DNA of 64,000 nucleotides. Source: Elymus sibiricus. Taxonomy: Eukaryota > Streptophyta > Magnoliopsida > Poales > Poaceae. Location of the stretch: NCBI GenBank assembly GCA_039707655.1, contig CM077665.1, positions 314,030,486 through 314,094,485 on the forward strand. The letters are read 5' to 3'. Positions 34,923-46,977 of this stretch are shown in pieces. The notes below the pieces were generated by a model. That model saw only the letters and a program-made list of their open reading frames with translations, had not been told where the DNA came from and did not search any database. The translations under genes and the position numbers were made by a program. The first letter of the stretch is position 1. Every line of letters begins with the position of its first letter.

Positions 34923-35196
34923 GGATTATGGAATCCAAGTGACACATGTTCCATTGTTGTGTGACAATGAGAGTGCTATTAAGATTGCTCATAATCCCGT
35001 GCAACATTCTTGAACTAAACATATTCAAGTTCGTCATCATTTCATTCGTGATCATGTTGCTAAAGGGGACATTAATCTCAAACATGTTCGTACTAACATG
35101 CAATTGGCCGATATTTTTACCAAGCCACTTGATGAGAAAGTGTTTTGTCACTTGAGGAGTGAGTTGAACATCATTGATGCTTCAAACTTGAGCTAG
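34918..35196 (+). pseudogene. RNase H C-terminal part of copia copy B
   Basis: Continues the frame cut at 22218: LKDYGIQVTHVPLLCDNESA, then NPVQHS, an in-frame TGA at 35011-35013, [23 protein letters not shown], and a natural-looking end NIIDASNLS with TAG 35194-35196. The Maximus-type pol ends almost identically (NIIDSSNVA), which supports this as the true C-terminus. Confidence 0.9.
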
Positions 35197-35288
35197 ACTC
35201 ACTCGGATGCATGCAAGGGCATGAGCTTACATGACTATTTCATGTTACACTTGATATGACACTATCTTATACCTTGGAAATCTATGCT

Positions 35289-35293
35289 CCCTT
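35289..35293. other. Target site duplication CCCTT, left copy (gypsy-type solo LTR)
   Basis: ccctt precedes LTR TG at 35294 and is repeated at 49502-49506 right after the LTR end CA. Confidence 0.93.
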
Positions 35294-36700
35294 TGTGGGG
35301 ACCCTGATTCATAAGTCGTGATCACCGAAATGCACACGTACAGTGATCCCAGAGATCAATGCTCACTGAACACACAGAAGCTGAATAACAAGAGTCTTAC
35401 ATCAATACATACCGTCTTACACAAATAAAGACCATCAAGGTCAAGCCTTACATAGATAGGGCCATGAAGGCCAAATAGCAAACATAAACTTGCAGCGGAA
35501 ATCTTGAAAGATAGTGTAGACCCATGCCATCTGCCTTAACCCTACAGGCATTCTGACTGGGAAGCGTCCTAATTCGCATGTTCGTCACCAACGAATTCTT
35601 CACCATATTCCTGCTCTTCCATGCCTGGCCAATTAAATAACCAGTGGCAAGCCAATGAGTACTTTGAATGTACTCGCAAGCAATCCATATTTTGGAACAA
35701 TGTATAACAATGCATGATATAGCACTAAATAGGTAAGTTGCGGAAAGCTAATTTTTGAGTGCAATGACATGATCAATCAACTTGTAAGATCATGCATCAT
35801 GAGGATACAAGTATCCGTATGTATAGGTTACAGATATTAATATAATCAAGGTCTGAACATCTCATGTTCAATCATTATGTCAAGTCATCCGACTCAACTC
35901 GGGTATTCCATATTTCTCCCACACACACACACACCAAGTTTTGTAAACAATGGACGTATCCCAAGAGCGGTCATCCAACTGTCCTTGACCGTGGACACGG
36001 CTATTCGAATAGTTTTACACTCTGCAGAGGTTGCACACTTTACCCACAAGACTCGGGAAACTTCCGTGTCAAGCAACGACTCGCAGTATTGTGCATACCC
36101 GAGGTAAGTACCCGAACATTGCCTTTCCCCTGACGATACTAACAAAGAGTCCACTCGTTGGTGCCATCCCTCATGATGTACATCAAAAGTATCATCCACG
36201 AGGGCACGCAACAGTGTGCCCGGTGTCTGTAAAAACAGCCCATGATCGTCCTTTCAGGCACGACCCCATATCGAGAGTGATCACGCCACTCCCGCCACTA
36301 GTAATGCAGGCTCAATGCTAGTACCCACCAAAGTAATCAACAAAGCCCCATCCCATAAGGGGGTATCGTGGTTGTACATGTAAGGTTGGAATAACGGTCG
36401 CAACTTACACCAATCCGTTTTTGAAAAACCAACACACTCACTTGCTCCGGTACACCACTTCTTTATCAAGTGGTTACCTAGCTCATCATCATCACCCTCG
36501 GGCATTAGTGGCACCCGACGGGTTTTTTGAAAAGTCTTTGAAAACATTCCTGTTTCCTTCCCCATGAATAATCCCGTCCCACTTTGCGTAGCAACTACTC
36601 AGCAACCTATCTACTCCCACCCGCATAACACTCATAGGAAGGTAGTGTCATGCACGATGCAAGTGTCAATGGAAAAGTAATAGAGGCATCCACCAAAGTG
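35294..36700 (-). repeat. Solo LTR, left segment
   Basis: The 3' part of the solo LTR as read on the minus strand. It has a short CA repeat at 35920-35933 and no coding sequence. It ends with aagtg (36696-36700), the left target duplication of the nested copia derivative. Confidence 0.8.
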
Positions 36701-38182
36701 TGTAGGATCGAAAGTATGTCTAGAGGGGGGGTGATTAGACTACTTGACCAAATAAAAATTCTACCTATTCCCAATTTTAAGTGTTGGTAGATTTTAGCAA
36801 TGATAGCAAGTCAAGCACACCCTACACATGCATGTCTAAGAGTATAGCAGCGGAAAGTAACAACAAGCATATGTAGTAGAGGGTAGGAAGGAAGATCAAA
36901 CGCAATTTGTAGACACGAAGATTTTTCCCGTGGTTCCGATAGGTGGTGCTATCGTACGTCCACGTTTATGGAGTCTTCAACCCACTGAGGGTAACGGTCG
37001 CGAGAGTCCACGGAGGGCTCCACCCATAAGGGTCCACGAAGTAGCAACCTTGACTATTCCATAACGTCTTCCGTCCACGAAGGACTAGCCTCACTATGGG
37101 TAGATCTTCACGAAGTAGGCGATCTCCTTGCCCGTACAAACTTCTTGGTTCAACTCCACAACACGAAGTAGGAGGCTCCCAAGCGACACCTAACCAATCT
37201 AGGAGGCACCACCCTCCAAAAGGTAATAGGCTCGGCAATGTCGATGAACTCCTTGCTCTTGTGCTTCAAGATGATAGACTCCTCAACAACCAATCACTCT
37301 CTCACAGATTTGGCTATGGTGGAAGAGATTGATTTGGTGGAAAGCAACTTGGGGAGGCAAGAGATCAAGATTCATATGGATGGAGTGGAATAGCTTGATC
37401 TCAACACATGAGTAGGTGGCTCTCTCTCAGAAAATTGGATGGGGCAAGTATGGAATAGTTCTGAGTGCTTCTCTTTCGAGTGAGTGGTGGTGAAGGGGTA
37501 TATATAGGCATCCCCAAAAATCCAACCGTTACATCTAAAGTGACCAACTCGGTGGTACCGAAGTGACCAAAAGGCAGTAACTTTTGAATCTCGGTGAAAC
37601 CGATATATAATTCTTGGTGGTACCGATTAGGTGACCAACGGTCAGATTGCACAACTTCGTGACGCCGATTCATAAAACTCGGTAAGACCGATTTTATGAA
37701 ACGAGGTAACAGAAAGTTGGCAAGCTGAACTCGGTGGCACCGATGCAGAATCGGTTGCACCGAATGGCTAGGGTTTGGCATGGGTCTGTCTGAGTTTGGG
37801 AATCGGTGGCACCGAGTGGGAATTGTTGGTTGCACCAATTTTCATGAATGGCTTGGACAGACTTTTGTGGAAGAGTTTGTGGGTGTTTTTGGTGACTATC
37901 ACTTGTGCACGTGGAGCATCTTGTTCACCAAAAGTACCTTACCCCCTTTTAATAGTATTGGCTTTCCTATGGACTCAAAGTGATTTCTCACAAAGTAAAA
38001 TGTAGAGTCCTCTTGCTTGAAGCTTTGCCAATCCATTCCTTGCATCTTGGGGTTTCTCCACAATCCTTTTGCCAACCCTATCATTGAACTTTTCCTGAAA
38101 TATGCTTAGTGGAAACATTAGTTCAATGACATACATGATGTTATTAATTACCAAAACCACCAAGGGAGCAAATGTGCTTTCA
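36701..38182 (-). repeat. 3' LTR of the gag+ORF3 copia derivative
   Basis: 1482 bp, minus-strand start TGAAAGCACA and end GATCCTACA. TATA-like tatatagg around 37499-37508. Many CGGTGCCACCGA-type units lie at 37545-37840. The polypurine tract aaaaagggggaga lies just outside at 38183-38196. Confidence 0.88.
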
Positions 38183-38665
38183 ATCTCCCCCTTTTTGGTA
38201 ATTGATGACAACATATAGATCAAAGCTTTGACACATGATATAATCAATGAATATAATTGTCGTTTTGAGAAGTATGTGATAAGCAAGAGCTCCCCCTAAA
38301 TTTGTGCATTATTTTAAATTTGCATTTGAATGCAAATGCACAATCGATTAGGTACATGGGGCACTCTTCCATGTCACATACAACTTGGTGGTGTGCGAGA
38401 ATAATAAGAATGAATATCATAGCACAACAAAATCAAGTAACGGTGAATGACCATCTCATAAGCATCACACTGATAGGAAATAGTAGCGATACACATCAAG
38501 TGTATGATCAAACACCAACAAAGTTTAACACATCCAAACCAAAAAAGATATCAAATGTTTTGGAAAAGCGATAAAAACCAATGCTCTCTCTCTCGAAGCC
38601 TAAAGATCTATATACACCTTCTCCCCCTTTGGCAACAAGTTACCAAAAAGTTCAAAGGTATATAG
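38183..38665 (-). other. Region between ORF3 and 3' LTR
   Basis: About 480 bp with the polypurine tract next to the LTR, further purine-rich tracts (minus strand of cccccttt at 38186 and of tccccct near 38291) and no coding frame. Confidence 0.7.
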
Positions 38666-40747
38666 CTAATCGTTCTTCTGGGGCTGATCTCCTCCGGTGG
38701 CTGATGAAGGAGTTGAGAGAACAGCATCAGCGAAGATGTCGGCAGACGTCATGGACGGGGTTGGTGTAGCAACTGGAGGAGCTGAAGAGGCAGTAGCAGG
38801 TGCTGATGAAGAAGGTAGCAACTCTGGAGCTGGCACTGTAGCTGATCTAGCCTAACTAGTGAACTGAGTGTTAGGCCTGAGAGGTGCATGATCCTCCTCA
38901 TCATCATCATCTGTAGAATGAGGGCTAGGCACTACATCAACTTCCTTCTTGAGCTCAGTCACAGTCACTGTGAGTGCATCCACCTTGTTGTTGAGAGTGT
39001 GAAACTTGTTGTCAACAATCCTCGCAAGACTTGCCTGGTTCTTCAATACCTCGCTAATGTCCTTCTACATGCTAAGCATAGTGCTGAGTAGGAGATCCAT
39101 CTGCTCACTCCTAGACCTAGGCATCTAAGAACTGGAGTCTCTGGCTGCCTCTGCATGTGCCTGTCCTGTAGCTGAAGTGGGATAATCTGGGTCCATCACC
39201 ACAACGTTATCTTCTAGATCTGGCAGTAGTGGCAAATGTGGTCTATCAAGAGCAAAGATGTGCTTCTCCAGCTTGGAGTTGATGAGCATCTGGATGTAGG
39301 GTGCATAGCAGCATGAGTGCTTCTGATCAGCAGCAACCCTCTTCACAGTCTCCACTATCAGATCCATCACCCTGATCCTGGTGTGTCGATCAAGATGGAT
39401 CAACATGTTGATGGAATAGCCTCTTATCATCTTGTCATCTCCAGACTTAGGCATCAATGTATGCCTCAAGATGGTGTTGATGGTGCGAAGACTAGCCTGG
39501 AGGAAGTAAATGGATCCTAACTTGTGAGATTTCAAGTTTGCAGCAGGGATCTCATTGTACATGTTCTTCATAGCATCGTGGCTCTCCTTGGATTCAGAAT
39601 AGACATCCAGGTCTCCTTCTTCCACCTTTGGGACTCCTAAGATAGTAGCCCACTCCTCAACAGTTGATTCATATCTAGCTCCTTCAGTCATCCATACAAT
39701 TCTACCATCTCCATAGAAGTGAGCAGTGGAGTAGAATTGCATGATCATTTCATCGTTCCATGCAGTGAATTCCATGCCAACAAATTCATCTAGACCAATG
39801 CAGTGAAAGTTGTCTTGTACACTTGGGAAGTAATCTTCATTCTCCTTGATATACTTCCAATCCACATACCTCATGTCACTCACAGCAGGGCTCTTATCAA
39901 GCAAGATTGTCTCATAGAAATCTTGTTGCTCCTTGGTATAAAATCTGTAGTCCACAGTTGTTTTCCTTCTGTGAGAATATGGATCAATGGCTCTCCATTC
40001 TTTTAAACCAGAGTCCTTCCTCTTCTTCATGTCCTCAGCAAGCAAGTGGCTGGCATTGTGCTCTGGAAGGTGTGGTCTTAGCTTCATCAAAGCTGACATA
40101 GCATCATCCTCAGCTTCCTTAAAGGTGGAGGTCTTGTTCTTGCTGGAAGCTGGTATCTCTCTAGAGAACCTCTTGGGTTTGTCTGCAGCAGCTTTCTTGG
40201 GGGCAGTCTTGGTGCCCTTGGATGAGGTGGCCTTAGGCATTGCATCTGCCATGAGCTTCTTGTTCTTCTTAGGAGGGGCCTTGGCAACTGGCTCTTCCTC
40301 CTCCTCCTCAGCAGCTGCCTCTGTTGGATCCTCATACATAGAGGTAGGCCTGCCCATGACATGAATGATCCTCTTCCTGGATCTCTTCTTCTCTCCTGCC
40401 TTCTTAGGCATGGACTTCTTGGAGGGCTCAACAGTCATTGTTGCCCTAGAGCTCTCTGGTGCTCTTGCTGACCCTGAGCTAGCATACTCTTTCCTGATGG
40501 CCTTCTTCTTCTTGGATGAAGAGGCAGCAGCAGTGCTCTTGGCAGCATCATCCTTCTTGGACAGCTACTCAGGAAGGAAATACTCATCTTCTTCATCTGA
40601 GTTGAGCTTCCTTCTTGCCCTGGTTGCAGCTTTGGGCAGATCAGGAGAGCTAGGAACATCATCATAGCTCCCCTCAGGACTAGTGCCTGAGCTCATGTCA
40701 ACACTTTGCTCTCTGAGGTCATTCTGGCTGTCTTCAGCATCTGACAT
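38666..40747 (-). pseudogene. SIRE-lineage ORF3 with four in-frame stops
   Basis: A single frame of about 694 codons from ATG 40747 (MSDAEDSQNDL) to TAG 38668-38666 (GDQPQKND), interrupted by stops at 40567-40565, 39127-39125, 39067-39065 and 38854-38852 without frameshift. Regions: acidic N-terminus; Lys/Ala-rich basic part; a central domain with MQFYSTAHFYGDGRIVWMTE, alignable to QFFATVHFNADEERSFIWMT in the ORF3 at 6241-7644; a heptad-like segment (LNNKVDALTVTVTELKKEVD); an Asp-rich patch; and a Pro/Ala/Ser tail. A cttcacag just upstream of the ATG is a plausible splice acceptor. No membrane helix is seen. Function unknown. Confidence 0.82.
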
Positions 40748-42449
40748 CTCTGACCCTGTGAAGTAGAGTATAGAAGAGTGGAAGGGATGAGTCATCACAA
40801 AATGCAGATGTTTTTTTAAAGGTTTGAACAAAGAAATCCTTAGATATAGTTTTCAGCAAAAGTGGATTTCGGTGTCACCGAGTCAAAAGTTTCGGTACCA
40901 CCAAGACACACAGAACTCTTTACAGAAACTTGGCAGCAACTTCGGTCACACCGAAAATTACCGCTCGGTTTCCCCGAGTCTGTCCTCAGAAGTACAAAAC
41001 AAAATCGGTAGAGCCGATTTTCCTGACTCGGTATTACCGAGATTCAATTTTGCGGACGACTAGACCTAAAAAAATTCGTTCGCTAAGCTATTGAGATTTC
41101 CAGGGGATTGGGAGGATTGCAATCGGTGGATTATCGATAAAAGTAACTCCAATGCGCATGAATTGGATGGGGAGCGCAAGGAGGGCCGGATCCATACCCT
41201 AATTCGGTGAAGGACCCGCTAAGGCAACGACGGCGGTGAAGATTCCGTCAGCGGCGGCGATTCCCAACGGCGGAGACGCACGGGGAGGCAAGGGCGACGA
41301 CCAGGGGGTCCGGAGCGGTAGCTTAGGGTTGGAGGAAAGCAAACTTTTGCGGTTGAATTTCAAAAGTCGGGTCCGCCAGGTTATATACCCTTTGCTGTCG
41401 ATGACACCGGTTCGAAATTATCGGTGCCACCGAGTTTCTCAACTGTCAGTTGACAGGGAAACTTGGTGTAACCGAGAATAAGGAATCGGTGTGACCAAGA
41501 TGGAAATCCAGATCAACCCTAGGCATTCGGTGAGACCGAGATTTTGGTGTTGGTTCCACCGAGATGCACTTGGGAGGTTTTAATGGTCAGTCCTTTGTCG
41601 ATACGGAACTCCGAGTGCTCCTCACACAGAGGGATCGAAAAGTACTTGTTCAAATTTTGTGATGCAGCAAGAATAGAATATGAGACAAGAAAGCATAGAT
41701 AGCTAGAGAGTGGTCCTAGGCATTCTTGTCCATCAAATTGACAAAAGAAAAATCAAAGTCCAAATAGCAACAATTGGATGTCCTCGAATGGATAAATAAA
41801 TGCAGACCAATAGGCTCACACAATAAGATGTCAAATGAAATCATGGTAAACATGCACATACATACTAGCATCTATCAAGCATTTTGGCGATGACGGAGTC
41901 ATCTATATATGAGTATATTGACTTAGGAGCCAAGTAAGAATACTTGATCATAGGTCATACCCATCGTTTAAGCACAAGTGGGGTTACCACTTTTACATAA
42001 AGCATTTAATGTTGTCACATACTATGAGATGCTTTAACTCAAGTCTTAGAGTAAAGCTCCCCCTTGATGTGACATCCCCCCCATAGGAGGGATAAACTAA
42101 CCTTGGGTATTGTCGATGAAGACTTCATGTTGGTGAGGTAGTGGTGGATGCTCAAGGTTGATGAAGATCACCAAGAGTTTGGAGCATCCTTGTTGTTTCC
42201 TTTCTCTTCTCACCTACATGGGTTAGTCCCAACACACAAGAGACAAATACAAGTATATCTATGGACATGGAGTGCAAAGCATACATGATGATGTCCATGG
42301 ATTTGTTGATTACCTTGTCCCTTGCTTACCTTTGAGGGAATGTGTGACTCCTTGAACTATTGCATGATGTTGACATTGATTGCAACTAGTTCTTGCCAAT
42401 AATGAATGTGAGTGAATTTCATTGGCGGAGTCACCCCTCAAGAACTTCT
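40748..42449 (-). other. Untranslated region between gag and ORF3, with CGGT..ACCG units
   Basis: No coding frame is supported. CGGTGTCACCGAG/CGGTACCACC-type units cluster at 40868-41045 and 41405-41570, upstream of ORF3. The 41950-42300 part is homologous to 49690-50010 of copy B, which lies after pol there. This marks where pol is absent. Confidence 0.7.
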
Positions 42450-43831
42450 CTAGTTCTTCTTCTTGGGGACCCACATAAACTTGATGGGGATCCTTGGTGT
42501 TGAAGTAGCACTTGTAGAAGTTGAGCTTGAAGTAGCCTTCGGAACCCACTCCACCAAAGCTTGGGATTCATCTTCATATGAGTCAATGTCCTCTTGAAGC
42601 TTGTTCTTGCCCTTGAGCTTGTGGTCTTGTGGTGGAATGTCATCTTGAGTGTTTGTTCCCTTGGGAAGAGTATGTTCATACTTCTCCCTTTGAGGAACAA
42701 ACTTGGGCTTGGGGTATTGACCTTCTTCCCATTCAACTCCATTAGCGTTGAAGTAACCAATGCCATGGTTCTTCCGGTATCCTCCGTGCTTGCGTACAAT
42801 TTCCTCAAATTGCTTACACCCGGCAAGAGCCTTGTAGATACCTTTCTCTATAATCCCTTACAATAAATCGTTTTCTTGCTGAAGTGTAACTTGGCCAAGA
42901 GAAACATCATTAGTGGAATCAATAGAACTACTAGAAGCAACATCATTAGATTTAGCATTTTTATTGTTGCTACTAGATGAAGAACCTTTCTTGCCTTTGT
43001 TACTAGTTTGTCTAGGTTTAACTTGTGGCATGAATGTAGACAAGAGTAATTGTTTGGCTAGATAAGATGAAGTCTTCTTTCGGAGATCGTCATTGATAGC
43101 ATTAAGAAACTCATGCTCTTGCTCCAAGGTGAGCTTCTCAAAGCATAGCTTCTCATGAGTCCTTACAAGCTCTCTATGATCTTCGAGAGTAGATTCATGG
43201 GCTAACTTAAGAGTGTTTAATTCTTTAGTTAGTTGTTCTATTTTGATCTTATCATCATCAACCGACTTATCTTGACTAGCATGAGAATTATCAAGTTCAT
43301 TTTGACTAACATCACTAGTTTTATCAAAGAGCAAGTCATCATCACAAAGTAAGTCATCTTCATCACTATTGAAATCAAGATACTCGGGGTGTGATACCTT
43401 GGGGCCTTTAGCCATGAAGCAACTTCCACCCCCTTAATTTGGTGAATCAAATAGATCATAGGAGTTGGTAGTCACTAGTGCAAGTCCGGCAACACCTTCA
43501 TCTTGACTATAGTCGGAGTTGGAGTGATAGCTTCTCTCGGAGTTGTTGTCGGATTCGGAGCCGGAAACCCATTCACCAACATGAGCTTGATGTCTTCTTC
43601 TTGTGTAGCTCTTGGTGTACTTGTCCTTCTTCACCGAGTCCCTACTTCTCCTTGAGGGCCTTCGTTCATAACGATCATCTCTACTCCTTCTCTCTCTTTG
43701 AGGTGATTCATTCCTTGAGCTTCGTCTTCTAGGTGACTCTTCTCTTCGTTTGTAGGGAGCCGTGCACTCATTGGAGTAGTGTCCGGGCTTCCCACAATTG
43801 TAGCAGTTTCAGTCACGACTTGACGAACCAC
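42450..43831 (-). pseudogene. Copia Gag, zinc knuckle to C-terminus (decayed)
   Basis: Begins abruptly at the CCHC knuckle CYNCGKPGHYSNEC (first Cys codon 43805-43803), followed by an Arg/Ser/Glu-rich basic segment, an acidic region, a long coiled-coil-like stretch (IEQLTKELNTLKLAHE) and a C-terminal MWVPKKKN with stop at 42452-42450. Stops at 43436-43434 and 42857-42855 interrupt the otherwise continuous frame. The Gag core domain is missing: upstream sequence jumps into the middle of the 5' LTR at about 43832. Copies A and B retain the opposite half of Gag (core, no knuckle). Confidence 0.85.
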
Positions 43832-45073
43832 GTTTATGGAGTCTTCAACCCACGGAGGGTAACGGTCGCGAGAGTCCATGGAGGGCTCCACCCATAAGGG
43901 TCCACGAAGTAGCAACCTTGACTATTCCATAACGGCTTCTGTCCACGAAGGACTAGCCTCACTATGGGTAGATCTTCACGAAGTAGGCGATCTCCTTGCC
44001 CGTACAAACTTCTTGGTACAACTCCACAACACAAAGTAGGAGGCTCCCAAGCGACACCTAACCAATCTAGGAGGCACCACCCTCCAAAAGGTAATAGGCT
44101 CGGCAATGTCGATGAACTCCTTGCTCTTGTGCTTCAAGATGATAGACTCCTCAACAACCAATCACTCTCTCATAGATTTGGTTAAGGTGGAAGAGATTGA
44201 TTTGGTGGAAAGAAACTTGGGGAGGCTAGAGATCAAGATTCATATGGATGGAGTGGAATAGCTTGATCTCAACACATGAGTAGGTGGCTCTCTCTCTCAG
44301 AAAATTGGATGGGGCAAGTATGGAATAGTTCTGAGTGCTTCTCTTTCGAGTGAGTGGTGGTGAAGGGGTATATATAGGCATCCCCAAAAATCCAACCGTT
44401 ACACCTAAAGTGACCAACTCGGTGACACCTAAGTGAAAAACTCGGTGGTACCGAAGTGACCAAAAGGCAGTAACTTTTGAATCTCGGTGAGACCGATATA
44501 TAATTCTCGGTGGTACCGATTAGGTGACCAACGGTCAGATTGCACAACTCGGTGATGCCGATTCAAAAAACTCGGTAAGACTGATTTTATGAAACGAGGT
44601 AACAGAAAGTTGGCAAGCTGAACTCGGTGGCACCGATGCAGAATCGGTTGCACCGAATGGCTAGGGTTTGGCATGGGCCTGTCTGAGTTTGGGAATCGGT
44701 GGCACCGAGTGGGAATTGTTGGTTGCACCGATTTTCATGAATGGCTTGGACAGACTTTTGTGGAAGAGTTTGTGGGTGTTTTTGGTGACTATCGCTTGTG
44801 CACGTGGAGCATCTTGTTCACCAACAGTACCTTACCCCCTTTTAATAGTATTGGCTTTCCTATGGACTCAAAGTGATTTCTCACAAAGTAAAATGTAGAG
44901 TCCTCTTGCTTGAAGCTTTGCCAATCCATTTCCTTGCATCTTGGGGTTTCTCCACAAACCTTTTGCCAACCCTATCATTGAACTTTTCCTGAAATATGCT
45001 TAGTGGAAACATTAGTTCAATGACATATATGTTATTAATTACCAAAACCACAAAGGGAGCAAATGTGCTTTCA
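43832..45073 (-). repeat. Truncated 5' LTR of the gag+ORF3 derivative
   Basis: 1242 bp. It matches the 3' LTR down to its base 36961 and lacks the last 260 bp, the PBS and the gag start. TATA-like sequence at about 44369-44378. Followed by aagtg (45074-45078). Confidence 0.87.
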
Positions 45074-46977
45074 AAGTGGTCACCACATCATCATGATCAA
45101 TACATCGAAATAAAGTGCTATATGTCATGCATGAAAAAGTTTCTTAGGCATGGTCAAGGGGTTGCTTGCCTGTCTCAACAAAGTCCTCGGGGTCTTCAAA
45201 GTCTTCTCGTCCAACTCCCTCGTAAACAACACAATCTATCATCGCAATATTAATGGGCAAAAATAAGAGCACGGCAAAAACAGAGAAAACAATTCACATC
45301 TAAAATGTCACATTGCTCTGTAAAATACTATACTAAAAACTAAAAATATTAGTTTCTAGTTTTAAAGTGTAAAAAGTTTTGAAAACTATTTTAATAATGG
45401 TTTTAAATATTCAAAACTAGGTTTTAAATAAAACCAGTACATGAAACTATTTACGAAAAGTGCACAAGTGGCATCATTAAATAGTACAGAATATTACAAG
45501 ATTTCAGGTGGATGAATATTTGGATTTGTGTAGATATTGCATTTTGTGGAATTTTTGGAAATGTGACAGAAAAGAAAAAGGAAAAAGGGACCTCAGTGCC
45601 CTGGGCCAGAGCTAGCCAGCAGCTGGGCCGTCCCAGATCAAATCGGCCTGAGTCGAACCGGTGCGCCCGCGCTCGCCAGGTTCAAACCTGACGGGCGTGG
45701 CCCGGGTGCCAGTGAGAGGGAGAGAGGCAGAGCGAGGCAGAGGCTGACGAGCGGGCCCCCTTGCCAGGGCCATCGTCAACCCGTGTCCAGGGAACGGCAG
45801 CGCTCATCGGCGGCGGCAGAGGGCACGTCAGCGGCAGGCAAGGACGAGAATGGGTCCAGGTAGGTGCCGCAGTCCTAGTGGAGGTCGAAGGGATCGCCGG
45901 CGTGCCCTGAGTCGCCGACGGCGAGCGGATGTGACGGGGAGATCTTCGGGTGAGCTCGCTCCGGTCGTCTCCGGCCGCAATCTGCACGGGAAAGGGGCGG
46001 GACGGCGTCTGGGAGGCAAGAGGGGACCTAGGAGAAGGAGAACGGGGCCAGAGGGTCTCTCTACCCGGAGATCGACGGCGAGCTGCATCGGCGGAGCCTC
46101 GGGTCGATCTGCGAGCTGTGTGCTCCGAGGATGGAGTGGGAGGTGCAGAGGGGAAATTGAGGAGTGCAGGGAGGTGCCAGAGGGAAGAGAGGGTCACGGG
46201 GGCGGCTTAAATAGCCGGGGGCGCGGTGCACCGAACGCAGGTGCGCCGACGAGCTCGTGGCTGAGGCCAGAGGCCATGGGAGGAAGTGCGGGGCTGTCTA
46301 CGGTCTTCCTGGGGGTCGTCCACGACCAGAGGGAGATAGAAGGAAGAGCGCGCACGTGCGAGCCTGCGCATTGGCCGGTTCGGGCGGTGTCGGGCACGCG
46401 CGCTGGAGGTCACCGGAGAGAGAGGGGGGCGACAGCTTGGAGCCTTGCGGACGTCGAGGGGGACACGGGGGACAAGGTCCCGCCTCCCTTTGCTGCCAGG
46501 CACCTCGGGATGCTCCTGCTACAGTGCGGCTGGGCACTGTAGCATGCTCCAAAGCATGCTTATGGCATGCCATGGCATGCTTTTGGCGCCTAGGCCGTGG
46601 GCACTCATGCCCAGAGGATCTAGGGGTATAGGAAAGTGGTAGGGGAGGGCTTTGAGTGTTCTGGAAGTCAAGGGATAGATGAGAGAGAGGTGAAAATGCT
46701 GTTGCACAAGCTGTCCAGGGGTAAAAATTGGGGTTTTACCCCATCAATCATTGAGGTGCTGAGGAGAGGGAGTTTCTGGGGGTGCAGGGCAACTAGGAGG
46801 AGTGGTGGTAAAAATCTTGGGTCAAGGAGAAGAATGGAAGGGGTGAAAACATGGTTTCTACCAATCTGCTAGAAGGTGTTTGATATGAGTTTGGGCTAGT
46901 AAAAATGCTCCACTCGCCATGAATTTTACCAGGATCAAATGGATGGTAAAAATGGGGTTGGCCACCAACTTTGAGAT
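45074..46977 (-). repeat. Solo LTR, middle segment with GC-rich block
   Basis: Continues the solo LTR from 36700. About 45600-46540 is GC-rich with many overlapping open frames on both strands, a composition effect. The minus strand has ctatttaag (46216-46208), a TATA-like site near the end of the GC-rich block. The segment ends with gagat (46973-46977), the left duplication of the next insertion. Confidence 0.75.

Larger units (their letters stand above)
36701..45073 (-). mobile_element. Copia family 2 derivative with gag and ORF3 but no pol
   Basis: 8.37 kb, minus strand, flanked by a perfect aagtg duplication (36696-36700 and 45074-45078). Order on the minus strand: truncated 5' LTR (45073-43832), zinc-knuckle gag (43831-42450), untranslated region, ORF3 remnant (40747-38666), polypurine tract, 3' LTR (38182-36701). 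No protease, integrase, RT or RNase H remains. The part after gag matches the part after pol in copy B (shared text such as atgacctatgatcaagtatt), so pol is missing cleanly. The LTRs belong to the same family as copies A and B. It would depend on another element's enzymes to move. Confidence 0.88.

Noticed and set aside
42431..42826. 131-residue minus-strand ORF as a separate gene
   Set aside because: Another frame of the same strand gives the recognisable Gag tail ending in MWVPKKKN; this ORF is its shadow.
43631..43915. 94-residue minus-strand ORF starting in the truncated LTR
   Set aside because: It overlaps the Gag zinc-knuckle segment in another frame and crosses a deletion junction; no domain is present.
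45682..46642. Several 60-230 residue ORFs on both strands in the solo LTR
   Set aside because: The block is GC-rich, which makes long open frames by chance; no domain, start context or codon pattern supports coding.
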